Of a stretch of 64,000 bases of DNA, positions 20,769 to 31,925 are shown piece by piece; positions within the stretch are counted from its first letter, which is position 1, and every line of letters starts with the position of its first letter. The notes beneath the pieces were generated by a model. It worked only from the letters and a program-made list of their open reading frames with translations, made no database searches and had not been told where the DNA came from. This DNA is from Larix kaempferi (taxonomy: Eukaryota; Streptophyta; Pinopsida; Pinales; Pinaceae), in assembly GCA_027924585.1 (NCBI GenBank), contig BSBM01000001.1, positions 55,717,501 to 55,781,500 on the forward strand. Reading direction: 5' to 3'. Both the position numbers and the translations under genes were made by a program.

Positions 20769-22249
20769 TGTTGAGCCCAGAATTGGCCCTTTTTAATCAT
20801 CCTCGATCACCTTTTCTTCCCCTGCCCTACACCATTTAGCATGCTAATCAGACCTGTTATCTTCACTTTATTCCCCCAAGATGCCAAGGTATGATTGATC
20901 ATTGTTTTATCTTATTAATGCTTATGATTGTGATAATTAAGGCTATGTATCTCTCAATTGTGCTAACATGTTATGATTTATGAAGGTAGTTTGAGATAAG
21001 TGGACTGCAGGAAGGTGGGGCTGAACAAGTCTTGAAAGGAGGGATGTTCGCTACTTAAAAGGATCCTTGGGGTTCCGATCATCAACTAAGGCATGTGGTT
21101 TTAATGCAACATCCTAGACAAAGCTGTGACAGGGCAGCTGTAACAGAATGTGCTATAAGTGGAGATCTTTAGTTATGGCTGCTCGAGTATAATTGTGATC
21201 TGGAAAGATTGCCACTCCTGGGCCAATCAACAGCTTTCTCGCATCTTTCTATGTCTTTACTATGCCACACTTCTAACAGCTAGTATTGTTTAGGGTGCCT
21301 GAAGATCAGAGATCTTCATGGCTTCCCGTTAATAGGATAGGATGTTATGATCTGCATGTATAAATATGGGGAGCTGTCTCGACCCAGGGGGTTGAACAAC
21401 GGAGAATTCATTCATTGTATTAGCAGTGGAAGCAATTTGTGTAATCATTCTTTTGTTAATATAAAGAGTTACCTCTGAGTTAAAGGAGCTTTACGTTGTT
21501 CAACCAGCATCTCTGTGTGAAGGCTGGGCCCGTCTTCCACAGAGATTGCTGAGTTAAAGTAGGATTTCTCGAATTTATTGTTGTGTGATGTTTTGTTAAT
21601 GATATTTCCTTTGTACGCAGCAGTAGTAAGTGTGGATTTGCAAGTATAATTAGGATTACAATTCCTCGAGATTGGTAAGTGATATAGAGTGACAGTCGAC
21701 TGAGTAGGAAACTTTCTTTATGCAATTCGTGTGGTAGCTGTACACAGCTTTGTTCATCCTGCAGTTTAAATTGTTATCGCATGGACCCTTGCAATTTATC
21801 TTTCCTGTTATGATTGTTGATTTTCATTTCTGTAATTCAATCTTTTAGAAAAGCTGAACTCAATCCTTTGCAATTGAATTTCTAGATTAATATTCAGTTT
21901 ATGCTTATGGTTTTCAAGAGTGATTAGATTGAAGAAGTGAGTTACTTGTTCTATGATGTGAATAGGATTTATTTTTATCTGCAATTGTCTTTGAATCTTA
22001 TATCATTTCTTGAATTGATGCATGGTAGAAAGGAATTGAAATTGTAGCATTTAGAAGGCAATTGGGATTACACAGATTCTTGGGATGGACATAGTTGTTA
22101 GAAGATAGAAGTGTTCAATTATAGTGATTTGGTGTTTAAGCATAGATTGTGCATTTATCCTTTGAAATAAAAGACTTTCTCGGGTTGACAATAAATATCG
22201 TATGCTCTGTATGTTGGTAAAAATCTATCTGCATATTGGGTGCTCGACA
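20769..22249 (+). repeat. 5' LTR of Athila-like element
   Basis: 1,481 bp, TGTTGAGCCC ... GCTCGACA. A TATA-like TGTATAAATATGGGG lies at 21356-21370 and may be the core promoter. Differences from the 3' LTR are denser in the first 630 bp than in the rest. Confidence 0.95.
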
Positions 22250-22252
22250 TTT

Positions 22253-22270
22253 TGGCGCTGTTGCCGGGGA
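22253..22270 (+). other. Primer-binding site (tRNA-Asp type)
   Basis: TGGCGCTGTTGCCGGGGA starts three bases after the LTR end. It matches the 3' end of plant tRNA-Asp (TGGCGCCGTTGCCGGGGA) with one mismatch, as is usual in the Athila/Tat group. Confidence 0.9.
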
Positions 22271-22355
22271 AGGATAAAAATTAAACACTAATTATTACTT
22301 GCATCTGGTAATTGTTTCTAGTCAGTCTTTTCTTTACTGAAATGATTCGGTTTGC

Positions 22356-24263
22356 ATGAATACAAGGAGGGTAAAACGTGATCACCTCCCATCTCCCAAA
22401 ACCCCACAAAATACTAACAGTGTAGGTGGCTTGGTTCGTGGTCGAGGACCACCATTGGGAAGAAGAACATTCATCGATGATCTTGTTGACAAAACTGATT
22501 CATCCACCAGGGTTCGTCATCAAGAAACTCCTATCAGAAGAAACCATGCTGATCCTGGGGCGCCAGTGTCAGGATCCACGATGGAGAATACACGAGCAGC
22601 CGTGACTCCCTCGTATATCCCTGCTGAGGTGGGCATAGCTGTCACAGCTATTACAACTGAACCTGTTGTTACAACTGAGGAAGACACAGCTGTTACAACT
22701 GAGGAAGACATAGCTGTTACAACTGGACCTGCTGTTACAACTGAGGAAGACACAGCTGTTACAACTGGATCTGTTGGTAGAAGTCCAATCTGCCACATTT
22801 ACGGGAAGGCTATGACTGAAGAAGAGTGGACGCAGTTCCACCAGAAGTTTGCTGATCAAGAACAAAACAAGGACGAATAAAAAAACAAGGAAAAGAACGC
22901 AGGAATGAATGAAGAGGAGAAAACAGAAGAGGAGATGAGTAACAGACACGAGTCCGACGAGGAAGAGGCGATGGTGGAAAATTACCATCATGAAAATCAC
23001 TCCCTTCCTGAGGGAACGATGTCTACACTGCAATTTCCGATTCAGTAGCCAGAAGGGACAGCCCCTATGAAAAACATCTCACCATTAGTGTTTCCTCGTT
23101 TCCATGGAAGGGAGGCAGAAGATCCAGACGAATTCCTTTTTGAATTCGATATCCTCTGTCGCAACTATGATTATGTCACCGATGCCCAAAAGCTAAAACT
23201 TTTTCCCGCCACCCTAAAGGACAACGCATTACGCTGGTTCATGAGCCTTGGGGGAGGAACCGTTGCTAATTGGGATAAGATGAAACAAGTGTTCCTGGAG
23301 AAATATCAGGAATATTGCAACACCAAGGACAAAAGAGAGGAATTATTTAAAATGGTGCAGAAAGAGGACGAAATTTTGGAGGATTTTGTAGAAAGGCTGA
23401 TGTACAATGTGCAAAGAGCTGGGCAGACGAACATGGGGCTGGACGTGATCAAGATAATCTTGCTTTGTGGGATCAGGGATGATTGTTTAGACATGTTAAA
23501 ACTGCTAGGAAAGGGAGATATCTCCAAAGAACCTTTTGGGAAAATTGTTGAACTATGTAAGAGATACTCCATGGGGTCTTCCAGGAACAATAAGCAGGAC
23601 AAACGGGATGAGCTGGAATGTGATGTCTTTGACAGAACTCAGAAGTCGTCCAATGGAGGAGCTACCCGTGCAGAGATAGGCAATCTCCTTGAAAACTTTA
23701 AAACAAAAATGATGAGCTCCATCTCTTCGGAGATCGATGTCCCGAAGGCAAAACAAAGATAGGCAGTGGAGGATCTCACACTAGGTGTGTTCTGTACCCG
23801 ATGTAGAAAGAATCATCCGCTGAAAGAATGCCCGCTTGACAAAGTAGAAGTATGTCAGCTGTGTGAGTTGAACCATGACATGAAAGAATGTCCCTCACTT
23901 CCCCAAGTGAAGGCTGTTCTGCAGGAATCAACTCCAGAAGTGGAATCAACCTATTTCATTGCACAGAAGAAACCTTGGCAGCCTCGAAATCAAGGTATGC
24001 CTCTGGACTCGTTTCCATTTTTGAATAATATGAGCAATTGGAATAATAACATGCAAAATGTGAATACACAATTCCCTTCAAATTATGCTCAATGGAATCC
24101 TTTCCAACCCGCAATGAAAAATTATAATTCATGGAGTCCCTGGACACAACCACCACAACAACCTACGTCATGGTCTCCTCAATGGAGGAACTTCCATCTT
24201 GGGAACCAGTTTCCTCAACCACCTCCACCTCAACAGTCACCATATTCTCCTCAGTACCCTTAA
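22356..24263 (+). pseudogene. Athila-like gag with variant zinc knuckles
   Basis: One reading frame runs from the ATG at 22356, with stops at 22878, 23046, 23760 and 24261 but no frame change. Residues from 22356 form a low-complexity N terminus with tandem V-T-T-E-E-D-T-A repeats (22655-22770). 23067-23762 is the capsid-like retrotransposon gag domain (F-P-R-F-H-G-R-E-A ... L-R-W-F ... W-D-K-M-K-Q-V-F). 23796-23895 holds two knuckles, C-T-R-C-R-K-N-H-P-L-K-E-C and C-Q-L-C-E-L-N-H-D-M-K-E-C, both CX2CX3HX4C rather than the usual CX2CX4HX4C. 23990-24263 is rich in Q, N, P and W. Gag packages element RNA in cytoplasmic particles. Confidence 0.9.
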
Positions 24264-25367
24264 TTTCCTCAATATCCTCAATATCCACCTCAGCAGTCGC
24301 AGCTGCAGCTGCAGAATAATTCTGTCCCTAATATACCAATACGGCCTCAATTGCCTGCCCAACCTAATCCTAACCCGAATAATAAAAGAATCCATCAATT
24401 GGAAACTGTCAATATGCCGGCCTACTCCCTTTCCCCTGTTCCTTGTAATGATATTCGTCTACGATCTGGGAAAATAGTAGAACCCATAATTACAGAAGAT
24501 ACTCCACCTTCTGTGCATATAGAAGGAGGGAGTTCACAGCATCCATCTGATACAATTCCTATCACTGAAGATGCTGAGCATCCCTTAGATGGGACGGCTG
24601 AAACATCAAACGAGAAATCAGACAATACGCAGCCTACCAAGCTGATAAGGCAACCACCATACCCTGAGAGACTAATGCTACCAAAAATAGGGGGGCAACC
24701 TCAGTTTAACCTCCTAGGAGAGTTAAGGAATCTTTACATTAAAATCCCCCTTTTGCAAGCTCTTTAAGACGTGCCTATTTATGCTAGAACGGTTCGGGAC
24801 CTGTGCACTAAGAAACCAGGGAGGAAACCCATAGATCCTCCCACTGTTCACGTCATAGGGAATTTATCTACTTTGATAACAGGAAAAACCCCTATGACCA
24901 AATATGACGACCCTGGCAATCCTACTGTCACTATACATGTAGGACAGATGCAGATACCCAACGTGCTGGTCGATTTAGGAGCAGCGATCAATGTCATGAC
25001 AATTGAGACTGTAAAGAAGCTTGGACTCACTAATTTTAGACCGACCCCTACCATTTTAGAATTAGTGGACAGATCCACCATTAGACCCGAAGGGATTCTC
25101 GATGACCTTATCATCTCAGTAGATTCATGGGAGTACCCTGCTTACTTTTTGATATTACAACCAAAATCACAGCTGGGGGGACACCCATTGATCCTGGGGA
25201 GGCTATGGTTGGCCACAGCTGATGCCTACATTAGCTGTCGATCAGGGTCCATGACTATATCTGATGGTACGGAGACTAAAAACCTCACCCTGTATCCTCC
25301 AGCTCGGCCAAGTCTAGAGGCTGAAACTTCCCTTTGGATAGAGCAGGAGGAGGAGGAGGATGTTTAG
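24264..25367 (+). pseudogene. Gypsy linker and aspartic protease
   Basis: In frame with gag. After a proline/glutamine linker the frame reads L-L-Q-A-L-stop-D-V-P-I-Y-A, where Athila elements have a residue such as Gln or Lys (stop at 24765). The protease domain has L-V-D-L-G-A-A-I-N-V-M at about 24966-24998 (the Athila form of the D-T/S-G active site) and H-P-L-I-L-G-R-L-W-L-A-T-A-D-A near 25183-25227, the flap/second motif. An acidic E-E-E-E-E-D-V tail precedes a TAG at 25365. It would cleave the Gag-Pol polyprotein. Confidence 0.9.
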
Positions 25368-26339
25368 CCACTATTAACTATAGGGAAGGCCTTAACTTTT
25401 AAAAACGAAACAAAAGACGATGCTATTAGTAATTTTATTAGTGAACCTACTTCAGTGGATAAAGAGGTCTATCAAATCCTGAACATTACCCTTGGTAAGG
25501 AAGAACAAGAAAATCTTACGGAAGAAGCACTAGTTGGTGACACAAACATAATCCCAGTTTTGAAAAGTTCAAAAAGTATTCCTATTGAGGTACAGCCTGG
25601 AAGGACTTTGAATATCAACCCTGGCCTCTCCTTAGAGGAACAGAGGCGCCTAATCAGTCTCTTGAAGGAACATAAGGGGGAATTCACCTGGGAGTATAAA
25701 GACATGAGGGGTATTCCCTCTAATCTGTGCACCCACCATATTTATATTAAAAATGACTCTCGGCCTGTGTGTCAACCTCAACGGTGCATGAACCCAAATA
25801 TGAGGGATATAGTGAAGGAAGAAATCCATAAACTTTTGGAAGCAGGAGTTATATATCCTATTTCAGATAGTGAGTGGGTTTCCCCACTCGTAATTGTGCC
25901 CAAGAAAAATGGTAAATGGAGGGTCTATGTCGATTATAGGGAGCTGAACAAAGCCACGCACAAGGATCATTTCCCTTTGCCCTTTATTGACCAAGTACTT
26001 GATACCTTATCAGGGAAGAGGTTCTTCTCCTTCCTAGATGGGTTCAGTGGGTAGAACCAAATTCAGATTGCTCCTGAGGACCAGGATAAGACCACCTTCA
26101 CTTGTCCTTGAGGAACGTTTGCCTACAGGGTGCTTCCTTTTGGTTTATGTAACGCACCGGCAACATTTCAAAGAGATGTAATTGGCATATTCTCTGAATT
26201 AGTTAATGATAGTATGGAAGTCTTTATGGATGATTTTACTCCCTATGGCAAGGATTTTGAGGAAGCACTGGAAAATTTAAAGAAGGTTTTAATTCACTGC
26301 AAATAGACTCGGCTCTCATTAAGCACTGAAAAGTGCCAT
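25368..26339 (+). pseudogene. Gypsy reverse transcriptase
   Basis: Same frame. Motifs in order: I-Y-P-I-S-D-S-E-W-V-S-P (25849-), V-P-K-K-N-G-K-W-R-V-Y-V-D-Y-R-E-L-N, then H-F-P-L-P-F-I-D-Q-V-L-D, F-S-F-L-D-G-F-S-G (first catalytic Asp), V-L-P-F-G-L-C-N-A-P-A-T-F-Q-R and V-F-M-D-D-F (catalytic DD, 26220-26237). In-frame stops occur at 26052 (where Gypsy elements usually have Tyr), 26109 (Trp of C-P-W-G-T) and 26304. No frameshift. Catalytic residues are intact. Confidence 0.95.
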
Positions 26340-27428
26340 ATGATGATGAGTGAGGGGGTGGTATTAGGGCATTTCATCTCTACCAATGGCATTCAGGTGG
26401 ATCCTTCAAAAATTAAGGTGATAAAAAATATACCGACTCCTTCAACTCAGAAAGAGGTGCGAAGTTTTCTGGGACATGCTGGATATTATCGGAGGTTTAT
26501 AGAAAACTTCTCCAAACTTGCTTCTCCTTTGTTTTCTCTGTTAATGAAAGATGCACAGTTTGTGTGGAGTGAAGCATGCCAGACAACGTTTGATAAGCTT
26601 AAGGGGAAGTTGTCCATAGCTCCTATCCTAAGGGGACCTAATTGGACCCTACCCTTCCACATTTCCTCAGATGTTTCTGATACTGCCATTGGAGCAGTAC
26701 TAGGACAGCAGGATGGTCAAGTACCTTATGCCATCTATTATGTTAGTAAAAACTTATCCCTTGCTGAACTTAATTATACTATTACCGAAAAAGAATTCCT
26801 CGCTATTGTTTACTCTATTAATGAATTTTGGCATTACATTACTGGGTATCCTACATTTGTGCACACTGACCACTCTGCCATTAAATATTTAATGAACAAA
26901 CCTGTCACCAATGCCAGAGTGACTAGGTGGCTCTTGTTCTTGCAGGAATTTGATATTACCATTATAGATAAACCTGGAAAAGAAAATGTTGTTGCTGATT
27001 TTTTATCTCGTTTTACTAACAGTGATGATAGTTTGCTTGTTGAGGACTCTTTTCCATATGAACATCTATTCGCACTTTCATCTCATTCCCCCTGGTATGC
27101 AGACGTCGCTAATTATTTGGTTGCAGGAAAGCTCCCGCCACACATGTCTAAACGAGAAAAGAGAAAAATCATCCAGCAAAGTGCCAGGTATTGTTGGCTC
27201 AATGGTCATCTCTTCTACACAGGACCCAATCTTGAGATTAGGAGATGTGTAAGGGAAGATGAGATCTTTCACATACTGAAGGCCTGTCATGATGGACCTT
27301 GTGGGGGACACTTTGCAGACAAAAGAACAGGGCATAAAGCGCTGCGGATGGGCTATTATTGGCTGACTCTGTTCAGGGACGCTAAAAGGTATGTTCAGTC
27401 CTGTGACAGCTGCCAAAGGATGGGCTAG
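26340..27428 (+). pseudogene. Gypsy RT connection, RNase H and integrase zinc region
   Basis: Open for 362 codons and in frame with the RT. The thumb/connection has G-H-A-G-Y-Y-R-R-F-I. RNase H follows with H-I-S-S-D-V-S-D (D111 of this segment), T-E-K-E-F-L-A-I-V (E150), V-H-T-D-H-S-A-I (D177) and N-V-V-A-D-F-L-S-R (D220), so the acidic residues are all present. The last 60 residues are the H2C2 zinc-binding N terminus of integrase (H-D-G-P-C-G-G-H-F ... C-D-S-C-Q-R-M-G). The frame stops at a TAG (27426) where Gln is expected. Confidence 0.95.
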
Positions 27429-28436
27429 CCTAATAAAACAGATCAGATGCCTCTACAACCTCAAGTAGTAGTTGAACCATTTGATAGATGGGCACTGGAT
27501 TTTGTTGGCCCTATCAGCCCTCCTTCCAGACAGAAAGTTTACATTCTGGTTTGTACTGATTATATGACCAAGTGGGTAGAGTCTGTATCTTTGGCTAAAG
27601 CTAATGACCAGGCGGTGATTGATTTTCTGTACAGTGAAATCTTTACCTGCTTTGGAGTACCGAAGGAAGTAGTTACCGATGGGGGGCCGCAATTCATCTC
27701 ACATCAATTTGAATCCTTGCTCCGGAAGTATCATGTGTAGCATAGGGTGGCTTCACCTTACCACCCCCAGGCCAATGGTCAGGTGGAAAGTACTAATAAA
27801 GTTATTGAAGCAATCCTTACTAAAACAGTTAAGAGCCATCGAAAGGATTGGGTTGACAGGCTTCTGGAAGCACTGTGGGCATATCGCACAACTTGGCGCA
27901 ACACCACAGGGTTCTCTCCCTATGATTTAGTGTATGGAAAGAGTGTTATCATTCCAATTGAGTTTGAGATCAAAACCCTGAAGACAGCCACCGAAATGAA
28001 TCTGGATGTAACAGAAGCCCAAAAGAGAAGATTGAATCAACTAAACGAATTGGATGAGAAACAGTTAGCTGCAGTGGACCAGACTGTGTTGGTTCAGCAA
28101 CAGAGATCCAATTGGCATGACCGATTTATTAAAAAGAAAATCTTCCATGAAGGAGACTGGGCGTTACTATATGAATCCAGGTTCAAAAGGGATTTCAAAG
28201 GTAAATTACGTATAAGGTGGCTGGGTCCATATTTGGTTGACAGGGTATTTGACAACGGCACTGTCCGTCTAGTGACCATCGATGAAAACCGTATACCATT
28301 ACTTGCTAATGGCCACAGACTGAGACTGTATCGTAAGCCTATTTCGAAAGATGCATTCATTTCGCAAATTGCCGTCGATCCAGATTATCAGCTGGCACCA
28401 GAGCAGGAATTTCTCTCTACCTTTGCCAATCCTTGA
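27429..28436 (+). pseudogene. Gypsy integrase core and C terminus
   Basis: Continues in the same frame. The core has W-A-L-D-F-V-G-P (first Asp), V-V-T-D-G-G-P-Q-F (second Asp) and Q-A-N-G-Q-V-E-S-T-N (Glu), giving the D,D(35)E arrangement with 35 residues between the second Asp and the Glu when the single TAG (27738, expected Gln) is counted. The C-terminal part includes F-K-G-K-L-R-I-R-W-L-G-P-Y, a chromo-less GPY/F module, and H-R-L-R-L-Y. The TGA at 28434 is probably the true end of gag-pol. Integrase inserts the cDNA into the host genome. Confidence 0.95.
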
Positions 28437-28649
28437 AACTGCAAATCGCATTTTAAATTACTGTACATAAATAATTTTCTTTCTTTTCTGCTGTAGCGTA
28501 TAATTGTTTTTTTCTCTTTGCATTTGATCTTTTCGTTTGTTGTTGTTTTTCTAAAACTTCCAGGGAAGCGCCAGGAGAATGACCAGATTGGGCCTGTGAA
28601 ACGAGAGTCGTCTTCCCATGCCTTCCTGTGCAGAATTTTCCTTTTCCTT

Positions 28650-29110
28650 AAAATAAATTTCCCGGCAGCTGCAACATCATTTCTCAGCGGCTGCAATATC
28701 GTTTTCCCGGCGGCCGTAAACCCTTTTCCCCGGCAGCCGTGAACCATTTCCCAGCGGCTGCAACATCTTTTCCCGACAACCATGAACCATTTCCCAGCAA
28801 CTGCAATATCGTTTTCCCGGCTGTCGTAAACCCTTTTTCCGGCAGCCGTGAACCATTTCCCGACGGCTGCAGCATATTTCCCGGCGACTGCGACATATCT
28901 CCCGATGCCGTAAAAATTTTCCCTGGCAGCCATGACTTTTTATTCTGATTGTTGTAAAACCTTTTTCCCGGCTACCGTGAACCATTTTCCGGTGGCTGCG
29001 ACATATTTACCGGCGGCTGCAACATATTTCCCGGCGACTGCGACATATCTCCCGGCGTCGTAAAACTTTTTCCTAACAGCCGTAATTTTTCCCGATCCCG
29101 TAAATCCTTT
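28650..29110. repeat. GC-rich degenerate repeat field after integrase
   Basis: Short modules of about 25-30 bp repeat many times: TTTCCCGGCGGCTGCAACAT, its variants with GCCGTGAACC or GTCGTAAACC, and GACTGCGACATATCTCCCGG. The order looks like a higher-order repeat of about 110 bp. Base composition is clearly richer in GC than the flanks. Open frames on both strands here are a consequence of the repeat. Confidence 0.8.
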
Positions 29111-29779
29111 TCCTGGTGGTCGTGATATCATTTCTGGCAACTTGCATTGGTAACTCCTGTGTTAACGGAAGAATTGCTCCAAACCTGCTAAACTATGGCT
29201 CTGATTCATCCTAGTCGTGCCGGCGAACTCATCATTCTGACCCTAAGGACGCGATGGTTTGTGTTTCACTGGCGGGAGGAATTATTGCATTATCCTGGTC
29301 ATCATGATCAGATTTATCACTATGCATGAGTTTGGTTCTGCAACATCACCAATCGCATGCTCCACCATTCTCCGCAGGATATCTGATGCACATTCTCATG
29401 AGGTATGGCTTTGATTTACCACGTGATTAAGTGTTGATATAATTGAACAATATCAGTCGTACCTTTATACATATCACCATTATTCCTAATTAAAACCTTT
29501 CCCTCATATGACGTAAACACTAATAACTGCCACCTTCCCCAATTCGGAATGGAAATTTCGAACGTTTTTCTGTGCTCAACTTTCCAAATTTGCCCATTTC
29601 CTCAACATCTCCGCTCAGCGATTCGTGCATCCTCTGTGCTGCAACTTCTATTCTCGGATTCTATAATCTGTGGGATAGAAATCTCAGTCTACAGCCAGGA
29701 CCATGGGGATTCCAGTTCATCATTAACCTTTGAATACACAGGAACTCAGGAAAAATCTTCAAGTTTTTGCCATCTTTTA
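29111..29779 (+). other. Inter-ORF region of the Athila-like element
   Basis: Between the GC-rich repeat and the extra ORF. An open frame of 85 codons at 29549-29806 precedes the extra ORF in a different frame. No motif is recognised. It may hold the original start of the extra ORF. Confidence 0.35.
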
Positions 29780-29891
29780 AGCCGTCGGCTGGATCGAATT
29801 TTTTGAGCGACTAGATGGATTCAATCGGGAAGCAGCCTTGCAATTTGCTTTAAACCTCACCCAAACTCACTCCAAGGTGTGGGGGCTGCGC
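29780..29891 (+). pseudogene. Extra 3' ORF of Athila-like element, 5' part
   Basis: Frame reads W-I-E-F-F-E-R-L-D, then E-A-A-L-Q-F-A-L-N-L and K-V-W-G-L-R up to the nested Copia. The same frame resumes at 37014, immediately after the target duplication of the Copia. The pattern (aromatic/acidic helix, then A-L-x-F-A-x-N-L, then V-x-G-x-x-I-x-V-S at the join) resembles the plant retrotransposon 'putative plant transposon protein' domain found between integrase and 3' LTR in Athila-type elements. Similarity is by pattern only. Confidence 0.55.
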
Positions 29892-30497
29892 TGTTAAATT
29901 TTCAGAATTTACTTCAATCTGATCTAGGATCTTAACTGAGAGAACAACATTTATAGCATATCTACAGCATATCAATCATGGAGACAATAATGCAAGCACA
30001 CAAGAGACACAAAGATTTACTTGGGGAAAACCATAAAGGTGAAAAACCCCAATAACTTCCTCAGAGATAGATAGAGCAATGATACAACCAACCAAGAGAG
30101 ATAGCCATAACCTAGCAGCAGATCCTCCTCCTCCATAAGTGCGCCACTCCTCCTTGAGTGCATGTGTGAGAAGTGAGTGTGTAAATAGAGTGCTTCCCGC
30201 ACTCTATTTATACTTGACTTGACTTGCATTTTTACCTAACTCATGTAGGCTCGAACTTTACCACATAACATAATGTTGACTGGGCCGACCCCCAATAGGG
30301 TGGTCTAATAACCCTTTGACCCACATGACTTATACAGGGCCGACCCCAAATAAGGTGGTCTAATAACCCATCAAGTATAAGTTACGACACTTACAATATA
30401 AATGACGACACTTCCTTATAGAGGAATAATACCATCTCTATAGGAATACAATATACATATATGTGAAATACATTCCGAAGTTACATATACATCAACA
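29892..30497 (-). repeat. N1 3' LTR
   Basis: 606 bp. Minus-strand reading begins TGTTGATGTATATG and ends GAAAATTTAACA. Contains TATAAATAGAG (complement of 30202-30212), a likely core promoter, and two copies of a GGGTTATTAGACCACC / GGTCGGCCC module. Confidence 0.95.
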
Positions 30498-30758
30498 CTC
30501 CCTCTTAACTAGGACGGTATTCTCAGCATAGTTCTTCTAGCACAAGTCATCTTCTCTGGATCATCGTCACTAGATAATCATCATCGAGTCATCATCATCG
30601 TCACTGCTGTTGCTATCTCAATCAATCTCTGAATCTACTCATCATAGGAAGTTCTACAGAGCCAGTCCTTTTTCATACTGGATGTAGGCCCACCACCTGC
30701 AGGTCTTCATCATCACTGGCCATACTGTGGAATCCTCAGGACTTATTACGTGTGTCAC

Positions 30759-31275
30759 AAAACCTCGAAAGAGCATCCCAGGATGTTACAGGTACACAAC
30801 TCCGACCTGTAGGATCTCCCAGGGCACTATTACATGTGACCCCACCACAAAACCTCGAAAGAGCATCTCAGGATGTTACGGGTACACAACTCCGACCTGA
30901 AATCTCCCAGGGCACAAATTACATGTGGTCCACCACAAAACCTAGCAAGAGCAGCTCAGGATGTTACGGGTACACAACTCCGACCTGAAATATCCCAGGG
31001 CACAAATTACATGTGGTCATGGCAAAACCTCGAAAGAGCATCTCAGGATGTTACGGGTACACAACTCCGACCTGAAATCTCCCAGGGCCCAAATTAAATG
31101 CCATAGGACAAAACCTCGCAAGATCATCTCAGGATGTTACGGGTACACAACTCCGACCTGAGATCTCCCAGGGCACTATTACATGTCCTCCCAGAGCAAT
31201 GTCTCGAAAGAGCATCCCAGGCTATTATGGGTACACAACTCCGACCTATAGGATCTCCCAGACATGCTCATCTGC
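30759..31275. repeat. ~87-bp tandem array in N1 trailer, about six units
   Basis: Units starting AAAACCTCGAAAGAGCATCT lie at 30759, 30849, 30937, 31024 and 31110, with a decayed one at about 31196. Each has GGATGTTACGGGTACACAAC then TCCGACCTG. The array lies between RNase H and 3' LTR on the element strand. Confidence 0.9.
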
Positions 31276-31341
31276 ACAACCTGATCCACGGCCACAGAGT
31301 ATCAACCTGATACTCACCATACATCATCATGATGTACTCAT

Positions 31342-31860
31342 GATCGTCCTGATCATCATCACTGCAACGTCCTGCTGCATGTCATCTGGAGCAACATCCT
31401 GAAGCTCATCATCCATGATCATCCTGATCATCATCACTGCAACGTCCTGCTGCATGTCATCTGGAGCAACATCCTGAAGCTCATCATCCATGATCATCCT
31501 GATCATCACTGCAACATCCTGCTGCATGATCCACCTGATCATCAATGCATCCACCTGATGCATACCAAGTATCTACCTGATACATATCATCATACATGAT
31601 CCTCCTGATCATACAATGTATCCACCTGATACATGATACATATCACCATACACGATCCACCTGATCATACAATGTATCCACCTGATACATATACAGATAC
31701 ATGGTCCAAGCATCCAACATGATGCATACACAAAATACATACACATGATCCAACTGATCATATCCAGCATCCAACATGATGCATCCATACATAAATGATC
31801 CACCTGATCATATCCAGCAGAAACCAGAACATCATCCTGATGCTCATCATCCAACGCTTA
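31342..31860. repeat. 75-bp array and GATC/CATC-rich field in N1 trailer
   Basis: 75-bp units (GATCATCCTGATCATCATCA ...) start at 31342, 31417 and 31492. They pass into shorter related motifs (CCACCTGATCAT, CCTGATACATAT) to about 31860. Long minus frames here (31563-31327 and 31854-31609) are produced by the repeats. Confidence 0.85.
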
Positions 31861-31925
31861 CATCCACAGCCATGTGAAGGATCCTCCTTCCAACATGTTT
31901 GGAATAGCTTCAGCAAATGTGTCCA

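Noticed and set aside
22520-23033. Minus frames opposite gag
   Set aside because: Shadows of the V-T-T-E-E-D repeat coding region.
28388-29140. Several 64-181 codon minus frames, Gly/Arg-rich
   Set aside because: They follow the GC-rich repeat field and change frame with it.
31199-31563. Asp/Met-rich and other frames in the N1 trailer
   Set aside because: Repeat-generated, located in 75- and 87-bp arrays.
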